NCBI GenBank assembly: GCA_041854955.1
Contig: JBHADF010000020.1
Coordinates: 1-46,509 of the forward strand
Reading direction: 5' to 3'
Length of the DNA: 46,509 bases
From: CAMENZ01 sp041854955
GTDB lineage: Bacteria > Bacillota > Clostridia > Peptostreptococcales > Anaerovoracaceae
Shown here in pieces: positions 35,886 to 42,610 of the stretch. The first letter of the stretch is position 1, and the number at the start of each line of letters is the position of its first letter. The position numbers were made by a program, and so were the translations under genes. The notes below the pieces were generated by a model that ran no database searches, was not told where the DNA came from, and worked only from the letters and a program-made list of their open reading frames with translations.

Positions 35886-36994
35886 GAATTCACAATAAAA
35901 GCGATAAGCCGGATAATATAATCCAAAAGGAAAACGAGATTTATCTGGAGTGCGAGGCCTTGGAAAAACAGCTTCCTAAGTTTCTCCGCGGCTTTTTTGT
36001 CTACCTTAAGGGAAATGTTTTGCCCAAAACGAGACTGGCATATTTGGGAGATATAAAGTTCTTTTTTAAATATCTGATAGATGAAACAGACTTAACAGAA
36101 GCGGAGACTACGGATAAAATTAAGCTGGAAGAACTGGAAAATGTGAAGGCCATCGATGTAAATCTCTTTATGGACTATTGCCGTAAATATAAAATCGAAA
36201 CGGATAAGGCCATACATGTCTATGAGAATTCAAACAAATCTCTGGCCAGAAAAAAGTCTTCCGTATCTGTAATGTTCAAGCAGCTTTACAGGGATGAACT
36301 CCTTTCCAAGAACATAACCGACGGCTTCGACCCTATCAGAGTAGCCAAGCCGGGAGAACGAGAGATAAAGGCATTGCAGGACGATGAGGTCATGATAATG
36401 CTGGATGCCGTAACGGTGGGAACCGGGCTTACAGGCCACGAAAGATCCTATTGGGAGAAAACGAAAAAGCGTGATAAAGCTATTTTGATCACCTTCCTTA
36501 CCTACGGCCTGAGGCTTTCTGAGCTTCAGCAGTTAAATATTTCATCCTTTAATTTTAAAAGAGGAGAGTTTAAAATTTATAGAAAAAGAGGTAAAGAGTC
36601 CATAATGCCTCTAAATAAATCAGTTACCGCCGTCATTGAAGATTACATACTTAACGAAAGGCCTGAGGAAAGCAAGATACAGGAGGAGCATCGGGACGCG
36701 CTGTTTCTTTCCCTCCAGGGCAAACGGATGACGGACAGGCAGATCAGGGAGTTGGTAAAAAAGTATACATCTATCGCTCTGAACACCAGCCGAAAGGTAG
36801 GCTACAGCCCCCATAAATTAAGAGCTACAGCGGCCACCAGCCTTATAGGAAGAGGAAATTCCATATACGATGTGGCTGCCCTCTTAGATCACGAACAGGT
36901 TACCACTACCCAGCTTTACGCAAGACAGAAGATAAATGTGAAAAGAGACTTGGTCAGCGACATGGAGTGGGAGGAAGAAAGGAAAGAAAAATAG
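35867..36994 (+). CDS. Tyrosine recombinase (Xer-like)
   Basis: A 375-residue site-specific recombinase of the tyrosine family. The catalytic set is complete: R216 (YGLRLSELQ), a lysine in the following beta turn (YRKRGKES), H316-x2-R319 (HKLRAT), a late H in LLDHEQVTTTQ, and the nucleophile Y351 (QLYARQ). The N-terminal 165 residues form a SAM-like DNA-binding region longer than in XerC/XerD, closer in size to the single-recombinase XerS type. It overlaps miaA by 19 bases and has no phage or att-like neighbours. It is therefore more likely a resident recombinase, for example for chromosome dimer resolution, than an integrase of a mobile element. No dif-like site was recognised. Confidence 0.85.
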   Translation: MAEKEIRIHNKSDKPDNIIQKENEIYLECEALEKQLPKFLRGFFVYLKGNVLPKTRLAYLGDIKFFFKYLIDETDLTEAETTDKIKLEELENVKAIDVNLFMDYCRKYKIETDKAIHVYENSNKSLARKKSSVSVMFKQLYRDELLSKNITDGFDPIRVAKPGEREIKALQDDEVMIMLDAVTVGTGLTGHERSYWEKTKKRDKAILITFLTYGLRLSELQQLNISSFNFKRGEFKIYRKRGKESIMPLNKSVTAVIEDYILNERPEESKIQEEHRDALFLSLQGKRMTDRQIRELVKKYTSIALNTSRKVGYSPHKLRATAATSLIGRGNSIYDVAALLDHEQVTTTQLYARQKINVKRDLVSDMEWEEERKEK

Positions 36995-36995
36995 C

Positions 36996-38288
36996 ATGAA
37001 TTTTACAGACAGATATCTTAAAGAGGCTTTTAATATAGATGAAAGGGTTTTGTCATTGGTTTCCGAAGCGGAAAAAGAGGTCCAGCCTCAGTTTGTGCAG
37101 CTGGAAGATATAATGGCATACAATCAGTACAAAGTCTTATCAGCTTTCCAGAAAAACAGAATAAGCGATATGCACTTCGGATGGCACACAGGCTATGGCT
37201 ATGATGACCCGGGAAGGGCAGCCATAGAAAAGACATATGCAGATATTTTAGGAGGAGAAGCGGCTCTCGTGAGGCCTACTATCGTCAACGGTACCCATGC
37301 CTTAGCCATCACCCTTTTAGGCATTTTAAGGCCGGGAGACGAGCTTATATATTGCACCGGTGCTCCATACGATACCTTGGAAGAGGTCATAGGCATTTCC
37401 GGAGAGGAGGGAAACGGCTCCCTCAAGGATTACCGCGTATCCTATAAGCAGGTGGAACTTCTCCCTGACGGCACCATAGATTTCGAAGGCTTGAAAGCTG
37501 CCATAGGACCTAAGACTAAAATGGTTACCTTGCAGCGCGCTACCGGCTACGGATGGCGAAAGGCCATAACTATGGAGCAGATCGAAAAATGGGCGGCCTT
37601 TGTTTCTGAAATAAATCCGGATATCGTAAAGATGGTGGATAACAGCTATGGAGAATTCCTTGATGTAAAAGAACCTACCGATGTGGGTGTGGATGTTATG
37701 GCAGCCTCTCTCATAAAAAATCCCGGCGGCGGCCTTGCACTGACAGGGGCTTATGTAGTGGGAAAGAAGGCTCTTATCGATAAAATTCAGTACAGAATGA
37801 CCTGTCCCGGCATAGGAGGGGAGTGCGGTCTGACCTTCGGACAGACGAGAACCATGTTCCAGGGCCTCTTCCAAAGTCCCAAGGTGGTCAACGGAGCCGT
37901 CAGAGGAGCCATCCTCTGCGGAAAGGCCTATGAAAAATTAGGTTTTCCCGTATGTCCCAAGGCCGAGGATAAGAGAAGCGACATAATTCAAGCCATACAG
38001 CTTGGCAGTCCGGAAAGAGTGGTCGCCTTCTGCGAGGGAATCCAGGCAGCTGCTCCCATCGATTCCCATGTTTCTCCTGTACCCTGGGATATGCCCGGAT
38101 ATCAGGATCCGGTAGTTATGGCTGCGGGAGCCTTTATACAGGGTTCTTCCATCGAGCTAAGTGCCGATGCTCCCATCAGGGAACCTTACAATGTGTATTT
38201 TCAAGGGGGACTCACATACGAGCATTCCAAGTTCGGTGTGATTAAATCCATTGACAGGTTGCTGAAAAAGGGACTAATTGAGATTTAA
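36996..38288 (+). CDS. ynbB: Methionine gamma-lyase family protein (YnbB, aluminum resistance protein family)
   Basis: A 430-residue PLP-dependent protein of the YnbB family, loosely named methionine gamma-lyase or aluminum resistance protein. The PLP-lysine block is ASLIKNPGGGLALTGAYVVG, and ALVRPTIVNGTHALAITLLG and TLQRATGYGWR are characteristic. Real substrates of the family are not established to my knowledge. In Bacillus ynbB lies downstream of miaA and hfq, so the position after miaA (with the recombinase inserted) is conserved synteny. It begins one base after the recombinase stop. Confidence 0.88.
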   Translation: MNFTDRYLKEAFNIDERVLSLVSEAEKEVQPQFVQLEDIMAYNQYKVLSAFQKNRISDMHFGWHTGYGYDDPGRAAIEKTYADILGGEAALVRPTIVNGTHALAITLLGILRPGDELIYCTGAPYDTLEEVIGISGEEGNGSLKDYRVSYKQVELLPDGTIDFEGLKAAIGPKTKMVTLQRATGYGWRKAITMEQIEKWAAFVSEINPDIVKMVDNSYGEFLDVKEPTDVGVDVMAASLIKNPGGGLALTGAYVVGKKALIDKIQYRMTCPGIGGECGLTFGQTRTMFQGLFQSPKVVNGAVRGAILCGKAYEKLGFPVCPKAEDKRSDIIQAIQLGSPERVVAFCEGIQAAAPIDSHVSPVPWDMPGYQDPVVMAAGAFIQGSSIELSADAPIREPYNVYFQGGLTYEHSKFGVIKSIDRLLKKGLIEI

Positions 38289-38307
38289 CAGAATTTAGGG
38301 GGATAAA

Positions 38308-39039
38308 ATGGGGATTCAAAACATTAAAAATACGGAAAATAAGCTTAAGCTATTTGTATCTATTTTAAAGATATCGCTGTTATGCGTTATCATAATAGGC
38401 GTTCCTTTATATTTGATTTTTTTCCAGAGGGATTTTTTAGCCAGCTTTAAAAATATAGAAGAGATTGTGGCTTTCCTGAAAAAATACCAGCAAGAGTCCA
38501 TGATAATATACGTGTTGGCTCAGATAGCTCAAGTGGTAATAAGTATAATTCCCGGCCAGGTCTTTCAAATGGCTGCGGGCTATCTTTACGGCTTCGGCGT
38601 GGCCCTGTTCTTATCTATGCTGGGAGCAGCTCTGGGAACGGCCATATCCTTTGGTTTGGCCAAGCTTTTGGGAAAGGATTTTCTGCATATTTTCTTCGGT
38701 GAGGAAAAGATGACTCAGTATGTGGAAAAGTTGAATTCCAAAAGGGCCTATACTATAGTTTTCTTCATATATCTCATTCCGGGCATACCTAAGGATATGA
38801 TGAGCTACGCTGCCGGAGTGTCTGAAATCAACTTTAAAATATTCATGATGCTTTCCGTATTAGGCAGATTGCCCGGTATGCTGGGCTCCATGCTAATAGG
38901 ATTCTTTTTAGACAAACATAACTACTGGGGCGTAGGAATTGTGGCCGCAGTAGCTGCCATAGCCTTTTTACTCTGCATTATTTTCAGAAAGAGGATAAAT
39001 GCTGTTCTTGATAAGGCCTATGAGAAAATAAAGATTTAA
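38308..39039 (+). CDS. TVP38/TMEM64 (VTT domain) membrane protein
   Basis: A 243-residue integral membrane protein of the DedA/VTT superfamily. An N-terminal transmembrane helix (about residues 17-36) precedes the VTT core with PGQVFQMAAGYLYGF, LGAALGTAISFGLAKLLG and the re-entrant YLIPGIPKDMMSYAAG, LGRLPGMLGSMLIG. Relatives include phospholipid scramblases and flippases, but no substrate is assigned to this branch. It starts 19 bases after ynbB with a GGGGG-type ribosome site and is followed by a DUF1576 protein, so these may form a membrane-related sub-operon. Confidence 0.86.
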   Translation: MGIQNIKNTENKLKLFVSILKISLLCVIIIGVPLYLIFFQRDFLASFKNIEEIVAFLKKYQQESMIIYVLAQIAQVVISIIPGQVFQMAAGYLYGFGVALFLSMLGAALGTAISFGLAKLLGKDFLHIFFGEEKMTQYVEKLNSKRAYTIVFFIYLIPGIPKDMMSYAAGVSEINFKIFMMLSVLGRLPGMLGSMLIGFFLDKHNYWGVGIVAAVAAIAFLLCIIFRKRINAVLDKAYEKIKI

Positions 39040-39066
39040 ATAATAAATTGCAAAGGAGGGTATGCC

Positions 39067-40344
39067 GTGTCAACTGAAAAATTTTACGTTAGGAATCATT
39101 ATAGATATGAGTTCATCATCGGCTTCTCCTTGATTATTATTTTATTTGGACTGTTTTTCAACACACCCAAGGAAATAATGGAGGGCTATTATCGGATTCT
39201 GACATCACCGAGCCAATTGCTGACAGACTATATGGCAGTCGGCGGTATTGGTGCGACCTTCTTTAATGCAGGCCTTTTGATGCTCATAGCCGCTTTGGGC
39301 CTTTGGAAAAGAAAACAACTCCTTACAGGGCCTGTTATTGCGGCCCTGTTTACTTTGTTCGGCTTCTCCCTGTTCGGAAAGAATCTGTTCAATACCATAC
39401 CTATCACTTTAGGTGTATATCTTCACGCTAAAATTGAAGATATAGAGTTCAGCTCACTTACCCTGAACAGTCTGTTAGGAACTGCTCTGGGGCCTGCCGT
39501 CAGCTATATCTGCTTCGGTACAGGCCTTCCTTTTTACCAGGGCTTTCTCATATCCTATAGTGTAGGAATTTTAATAGGCCTCATATTGCCGCCTTTATCA
39601 AAATCCTTCTTAAAATTCCATAAAGGCTACACCTTATATAATGTAGGCTTCACCTGTGGCATCATAGGATTATTTATCCAAGGCATACTCAGCTCCTTTG
39701 ACTTGGAGGTTGCAAACATAAGCATATTAAGCTTTGGAGATAACATAAAAATTGCAGTTTTTATGTATCTGTTCTTTGCTGTGTCCCTGATAGGCGGATA
39801 CCTTATAAACGGGAAAAGTTTTGCCAATTTTAAAGAACTGCTCAAGAGCAGCGGCCGAGCACCTTCGGATTTCGGACATATATACGGAAGAGGAGCATCA
39901 CTAATTAACATGTCCTTATTGGGAATAATATATACATCCTTTGTGCTTATAATGGGGCAACCCTTAAATGGGCCTATTTTAGGAGGAATATTTACCATCT
40001 TCGGATTCGGCATCTTCGGAAAACATGTGCGTAATGTGCTGCCCATACTTTTGGGAACAGTGCTGGCCTATGCCTTGAACATTTACGACCCTACCAGCGT
40101 TTCCGCCATGGTAACCGTGCTCTTCGCCACTAATTTAGCTCCTGTAGCGGGAGAATTCGGCCCCATAGGCGGAATAATCGCCGGATTTGCCCACGTATCC
40201 ATCGTATCTGTGGTGGGATTGTTACATGGAGGCTTGAATCTTTATAATAACGGATTTTCCGGAGGATTTGTAGCTGCTACATTGGTTCCTATATACGAAG
40301 CCATCCGAGATTCCAGATTTTTCAACAGAAGGGGAGAGAAGTGA
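39067..40344 (+). CDS. DUF1576 membrane protein with internal duplication
   Basis: A 425-residue polytopic membrane protein (about 10-12 helices) of the uncharacterised DUF1576 family. Two halves repeat each other in direct order. Residues 58-120 (GGIGATFFNAGLL, LTGPVIAALFTLFGFSLFGK, NTIPITLG) match residues 273-335 (YGRGASLINMSLL, LNGPILGGIFTIFGFGIFGK, NVLPILLG). A later pair is YTLYNVGFTCGIIG (188-201) and LNLYNNGFSGGFVA (390-403). Such two-fold repeats are the usual design of secondary transporters and channels, so a transport role is likely but the substrate is unknown. The start is GTG 39067 with AAAGGAGG 7 bases before it; the ATG at 39062 is out of frame. The stop overlaps the next start (TGATG). 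Confidence 0.82.
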   Translation: MSTEKFYVRNHYRYEFIIGFSLIIILFGLFFNTPKEIMEGYYRILTSPSQLLTDYMAVGGIGATFFNAGLLMLIAALGLWKRKQLLTGPVIAALFTLFGFSLFGKNLFNTIPITLGVYLHAKIEDIEFSSLTLNSLLGTALGPAVSYICFGTGLPFYQGFLISYSVGILIGLILPPLSKSFLKFHKGYTLYNVGFTCGIIGLFIQGILSSFDLEVANISILSFGDNIKIAVFMYLFFAVSLIGGYLINGKSFANFKELLKSSGRAPSDFGHIYGRGASLINMSLLGIIYTSFVLIMGQPLNGPILGGIFTIFGFGIFGKHVRNVLPILLGTVLAYALNIYDPTSVSAMVTVLFATNLAPVAGEFGPIGGIIAGFAHVSIVSVVGLLHGGLNLYNNGFSGGFVAATLVPIYEAIRDSRFFNRRGEK

Positions 40345-40700
40345 TGAAAATTTTAAAAAACGAGCAAAAATATACTAAGATCATTGCCGGTGGACTGATG
40401 CAATACTTCTTATTTAAGGGCGTTCAAAACTTTCAGATAGAAATTAGTATTGAAAAAAAATATATTGAAGTTACGGCTTCAGGTATGGTAAAACTCTCGG
40501 ATAAGGATTTCAAGGATTTGGAAATCCTCCGGAATCCCATGTGTCTTCCGGAATTTGAAAACTATTATGATACACTGATAGATTATGATGACAGCATAGA
40601 TGAAATGGCTAATATCAACGGGTTGGCATCTATAACAGATGTTTCCGATATAAGCTATGATGGGGAGCAGTTAACGATAAAGCTTAGACGAAACTTCTAA
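40344..40700 (+). CDS. Small protein coupled to the DUF1576 gene, unknown function
   Basis: A 118-residue soluble protein that I do not recognise. It reads MKILKNEQKYTKIIAGGLMQ, then an alternating beta-like stretch (FQIEISIEKKYIEVTASG), an acidic middle (LIDYDDSIDEMA), and a beta end (ISYDGEQLTIKLRRNF). There is no signal peptide or transmembrane helix. ATG 40344 shares its A with the stop codon of the DUF1576 gene, and GGGGAG lies 7 bases upstream; GTG 40341 is a less likely start. Direct coupling suggests it works with the membrane protein. A good terminator follows. Confidence 0.7.
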   Translation: MKILKNEQKYTKIIAGGLMQYFLFKGVQNFQIEISIEKKYIEVTASGMVKLSDKDFKDLEILRNPMCLPEFENYYDTLIDYDDSIDEMANINGLASITDVSDISYDGEQLTIKLRRNF

Positions 40701-40705
40701 GAATG

Positions 40706-40737
40706 AAAGCACTTACTATAATGTAGGTGCTTTTTTT
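40706..40737 (+). terminator. Terminator closing the long rightward gene block
   Basis: AAAGCACTTAC (40706-40716) pairs with GTAGGTGCTTT (40723-40733, one G-T pair) around TATAAT, followed by a run of T to 40737. It marks the end of the mltG-to-DUF1576 region. Confidence 0.85.
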
Positions 40738-40776
40738 ATGAATTGAACATATCTCCACCCTTTTAAAAATAAAAAA

Positions 40777-40788
40777 GAACAAATGTTT
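40777..40788. promoter_or_regulatory. LexA box 1 (upstream)
   Basis: GAACAAATGTTT fits the clostridial/Gram-positive SOS box GAAC-N4-GTTC with one end mismatch. It lies 9 bases before the -35 of the yneA-like gene and differs from box 3 only in the last base. Confidence 0.65.
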
Positions 40789-40797
40789 ATTTTCTTG

Positions 40798-40826
40798 TTG
40801 ACAACGAACGGATATTCTGATATATT
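40798..40826 (+). promoter_or_regulatory. Strong promoter of the yneA-like gene
   Basis: A perfect TTGACA (40798-40803) and TATATT (40821-40826) are spaced by 17 bases, with TGA directly before the -10. This is the best-matching promoter in the window, as expected for a gene that is kept silent by a repressor and induced strongly. Confidence 0.85.
40806..40817. promoter_or_regulatory. LexA-like box 2 (in the promoter spacer)
   Basis: GAACGGATATTC is GAAC-N4-GTTC with one change, placed between -35 and -10. It is weaker than the other two and could be a chance match. Confidence 0.4.
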
Positions 40827-40839
40827 GAGAATATAAAAA

Positions 40840-40851
40840 GAACAAATGTTC
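40840..40851. promoter_or_regulatory. LexA box 3 (downstream, perfect)
   Basis: GAACAAATGTTC is a perfect inverted repeat matching GAAC-N4-GTTC. It lies just past the expected transcription start and ahead of the ribosome site, a position suited to repression by LexA. Confidence 0.78.
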
Positions 40852-40870
40852 CGAAAGGAGAGTGGAACTT

Positions 40871-41176
40871 ATGACAAAGAGATATAGAGTGGCTAACAGA
40901 TTTAGATTTACATTATTTGTGGTATTATCATTAGTGCTGATAACTACAGTGTTTAATTTTGCATCAGGATTTAATACGGCAGTCAGTTTATCGGAAACGG
41001 ATCAATATCTGGAGGTTCCTGTGAGATCCGGAGATACATTATGGGAAATCGCCACTGAGCATATGCCGGCAAATATCGATACACGAGAAGCTGTTTATAG
41101 ACTCTGTAAGATAAACGGATTATCAGCAGATGATTTAACAGTAGGAACAGTAATCAAGGTCCCAATTTATCACTAA
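40871..41176 (+). CDS. yneA: LysM-domain protein, YneA-like SOS cell-division inhibitor
   Basis: A 101-residue protein with a basic N-terminus, one transmembrane segment (about residues 13-31) and a C-terminal LysM domain (VPVRSGDTLWEIATEHM ... LTVGTVIKVPIYH, residues 49-101). The layout and length match Bacillus YneA, which halts septation during the SOS response. LexA-type boxes around its promoter support that role. In Bacillus yneA is divergent from lexA; lexA is not next to it here. ATG 40871 is chosen because GAAAGGAG (40853-40860) lies 10 bases upstream; GTG 40862 would be too close. The symbol rests on architecture and regulation, not on full alignment. Confidence 0.78.
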   Translation: MTKRYRVANRFRFTLFVVLSLVLITTVFNFASGFNTAVSLSETDQYLEVPVRSGDTLWEIATEHMPANIDTREAVYRLCKINGLSADDLTVGTVIKVPIYH

Positions 41177-41190
41177 ATATATTGTTAAAG

Positions 41191-41225
41191 ACAGCTAAGC
41201 AAAATTTTCTTGTTTAGCTGTTTTT
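41191..41225 (+). terminator. Terminator after the yneA-like gene
   Basis: ACAGCTAAGCAA (41191-41202) pairs with TTGTTTAGCTGT (41210-41221, one G-T pair) across 7 bases, followed by TTTT. Confidence 0.85.
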
Positions 41226-41562
41226 CATATAAAAAGTAAAGGTATAACAGATCCATTAATTTAATAAAACCCGTCAGAAGGGAAAATAGAGCCTCGGTTT
41301 TTTGATATTCTAGGCTAAGATATAATATAAAGGTAGAATTATAGGAAAGCTGGAGAAATGGCCTGTAGCAAGGTAAAGAGAGACAGTTCCTGTGGGGCTG
41401 AAGTACCGTAATAGAGTCTTGACACAATCGCAGTGCTAACTATTCCCTAAATTATGATTTAAAGAATAGTTTTGGGCAGTAAGAAGAGGAGAACTCCTTT
41501 GCTCCCCCTGCAAGTTCTCCCCTTCAATATGATATAACAAAATATAAAAGATAACTGCTGCT
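41226..41562. other. Gene-free gap between converging units; second half structured
   Basis: No protein gene of credible quality lies here. The first 100 bases are AT-rich and hold TATAAT at 41321-41326 without a convincing -35 at the right distance. From about 41331 to 41530 the composition changes and several complementary segments appear; these are listed separately as a possible RNA gene. Bases 41531-41562 are AT-rich and show nothing recognisable. Confidence 0.6.
41333..41525 (+). ncRNA. Candidate structured small RNA (family not recognised)
   Basis: About 190 bases with several mutually compatible helices and a TATAAT (41321-41326) just upstream. TGCT plus AACTATTC (41434-41445) pair with GAATAGTT plus GGCA (41464-41478), with an inner TAAAT/ATTTA hairpin. 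GACAG-TTC-CTGT forms a small hairpin at 41382-41393. AGAC (41381-41384) can pair with GTCT (41416-41419) around it, and GGTA (41372-41375) with TACC (41404-41407). GGAGAA (41352-41357) can pair with TTCTCC (41515-41520) as a closing helix; the same 3' bases can instead form a 13-base hairpin with GAAGAGGAGAACT (41482-41494). It does not match tmRNA, SRP RNA or RNase P as I know them. A 6S-like or raiA-motif RNA is possible but unproven, and the strand is uncertain. Confidence 0.4.
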
Positions 41563-42129
41563 TTATTTTTTATGTGCCGATTTATAACAGCTCCAATAGG
41601 TTTTTGCAAACTTACAAAAAATTGTCACATAAAGTGCGATAACACCGGAGCTTATGAATAGCACCCAGAAAAAATCGTCATCTTCACTCAAAAGCTGTAT
41701 GGTCTGAATTATAAACCAACTAAAAAACATTATAAGTGGAATCACTATACCTATAAAAACTCTCCTTATCATTTCCAGCTTGGACGAGTCATCTGAGAAT
41801 ATTTCGTCTTCCCTTCCATCAATTTTTGAAGCGGGTTTACGGAAATAACTGTAGCCACGATGATTTTGGAGATATTCCCATCCACAATCTTTAAAGATTT
41901 GAATGTACTCCTCTTTGTTGGATTTACTGCCCTTATTGTAATCAAGACGATAGACCACATCCTCTTCTTTGCACCTTTGGAAGGAATAAACTCCCAAAGG
42001 GCTAACGCTGATAAATTCCCATCCATTGTTATGTTCTTCTCTTAAGTATTCTTCTTCCTCTTTCCATTCTGTCACGAAAAAAGGCGTAACTCTCTTTTTT
42101 ATATTCTCTCCCTTATCCATTTCTCCCAT
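41563..42129 (-). CDS. DUF2812 membrane-anchored protein
   Basis: A 188-residue protein of the DUF2812 family. The N-terminal soluble part has the family pattern (EEEEYLREEHNNGWEFISV, YSFQRCKEEDVVYRLDY, EYIQIFKDCGWEYLQNHRGYSYFRK) and the C-terminal part has two transmembrane helices (about residues 124-142 and 150-172). DUF2812 genes are often paired with a PadR-type regulator, as here, where ATG 42129 is one base past the padR stop and GAGGTGA lies inside padR. The function is unknown; the pairing suggests an envelope-stress or drug-response role (inference). Confidence 0.83.
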   Translation of the reverse strand: MGEMDKGENIKKRVTPFFVTEWKEEEEYLREEHNNGWEFISVSPLGVYSFQRCKEEDVVYRLDYNKGSKSNKEEYIQIFKDCGWEYLQNHRGYSYFRKPASKIDGREDEIFSDDSSKLEMIRRVFIGIVIPLIMFFSWFIIQTIQLLSEDDDFFWVLFISSGVIALYVTIFCKFAKTYWSCYKSAHKK

Positions 42130-42130
42130 T

Positions 42131-42445
42131 TTATCTCACCTCCATCATGCTCGAATAAAGCCGCTCAATTCTCTTCATTTCCTGCTCCAAGACCATGGTT
42201 CCAAGCTCTGTAATGTGATAAATTTTGCGGTTTTCTTCCTCTCGAATAAAAGATATAAGCCCGTCCTTCTCCATCTTTGATAAGCTGCCGTACAGTGTCC
42301 CGGGACTGATCTTTATCTCTCCCCCGGTCAGCCTCTCCGTTTCCTTTACGATGCTGTAGCCGTGGGCTTCCTCCCTTAGGCACAGCAAAATATAGAAGCC
42401 TGTTTCAGTCATGGGTGCATATATTTTTTTTATACGATTGTCCAT
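42131..42445 (-). CDS. PadR family transcriptional regulator
   Basis: A 104-residue winged-helix regulator. The PadR core is clear: ETGFYILLCLREEAHGYSIVK, the recognition region ISPGTLYGSLSKMEKDGLI and the wing EEENRKIYHITELG, followed by one short helix for dimerisation. PadR proteins of this short type repress their own operon and a neighbouring membrane or efflux gene and respond to small ligands. A palindromic site at its promoter supports autoregulation. It is coupled to the DUF2812 gene downstream. Confidence 0.92.
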   Translation of the reverse strand: MDNRIKKIYAPMTETGFYILLCLREEAHGYSIVKETERLTGGEIKISPGTLYGSLSKMEKDGLISFIREEENRKIYHITELGTMVLEQEMKRIERLYSSMMEVR

Positions 42446-42469
42446 CTAATCACCCCACTCAGTACTACG

Positions 42470-42490
42470 ATATATCGCACTTCGATATAT
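42470..42490. promoter_or_regulatory. Palindromic operator at the padR promoter
   Basis: ATATATCG (42470-42477) and CGATATAT (42483-42490) form a perfect inverted repeat with a 5-base spacer. The left arm is also part of the 10-base palindrome CGATATATCG (42468-42477). It lies immediately downstream of the leftward -10, around the expected start, the usual place for a PadR repressor site. Confidence 0.65.
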
Positions 42491-42493
42491 ATT

Positions 42494-42522
42494 AATATAG
42501 CACTGCCTTATATCTTTGTCAA
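42494..42522 (-). promoter_or_regulatory. Promoter of padR-DUF2812
   Basis: Read on the minus strand, TTGACA (42522-42517) and TATATT (42499-42494) are spaced by exactly 17 bases, with TG one base ahead of the -10. It matches the consensus as well as the yneA promoter does. Confidence 0.85.
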
Positions 42523-42553
42523 CAAAAAAGCAAATTTAATTTTACGGGTAAAT

Positions 42554-42594
42554 CAAAAAAAGCGGTTTACCAAGCAATATTGCCAGCTCACCGC
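42554..42594 (-). terminator. Probable terminator of the leftward TPR/DUF4037/DUF4125 operon
   Basis: On the minus strand GCGGT (42594-42590) pairs with ACCGC (42566-42562), with GCAATATTGC as an inner palindrome, followed by seven T (42561-42555). The lower stem is short but the T-run is good. Confidence 0.65.
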
Positions 42595-42610
42595 AATCCT
42601 TTAAGGCTTT

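Noticed and set aside
35867..36994. Recombinase as evidence of an integrated mobile element
   Set aside because: There are no att-like repeats, no phage or plasmid genes and no change in composition; it is coupled to housekeeping genes on both sides.
41419..41447. TTGACA at 41419 as a promoter
   Set aside because: The -10 at the right spacing is TATTCC or worse, and the segment lies inside the predicted helices.
41333..41525. Identification as tmRNA, SRP RNA or RNase P RNA
   Set aside because: The landmark sequences of these RNAs (tRNA-like ends, GGAA tetraloop region, P4 core) are not present.
41769..42280. Rightward open frames opposite padR and DUF2812
   Set aside because: They are antisense shadows of two genes with clear family motifs, and have no ribosome sites.
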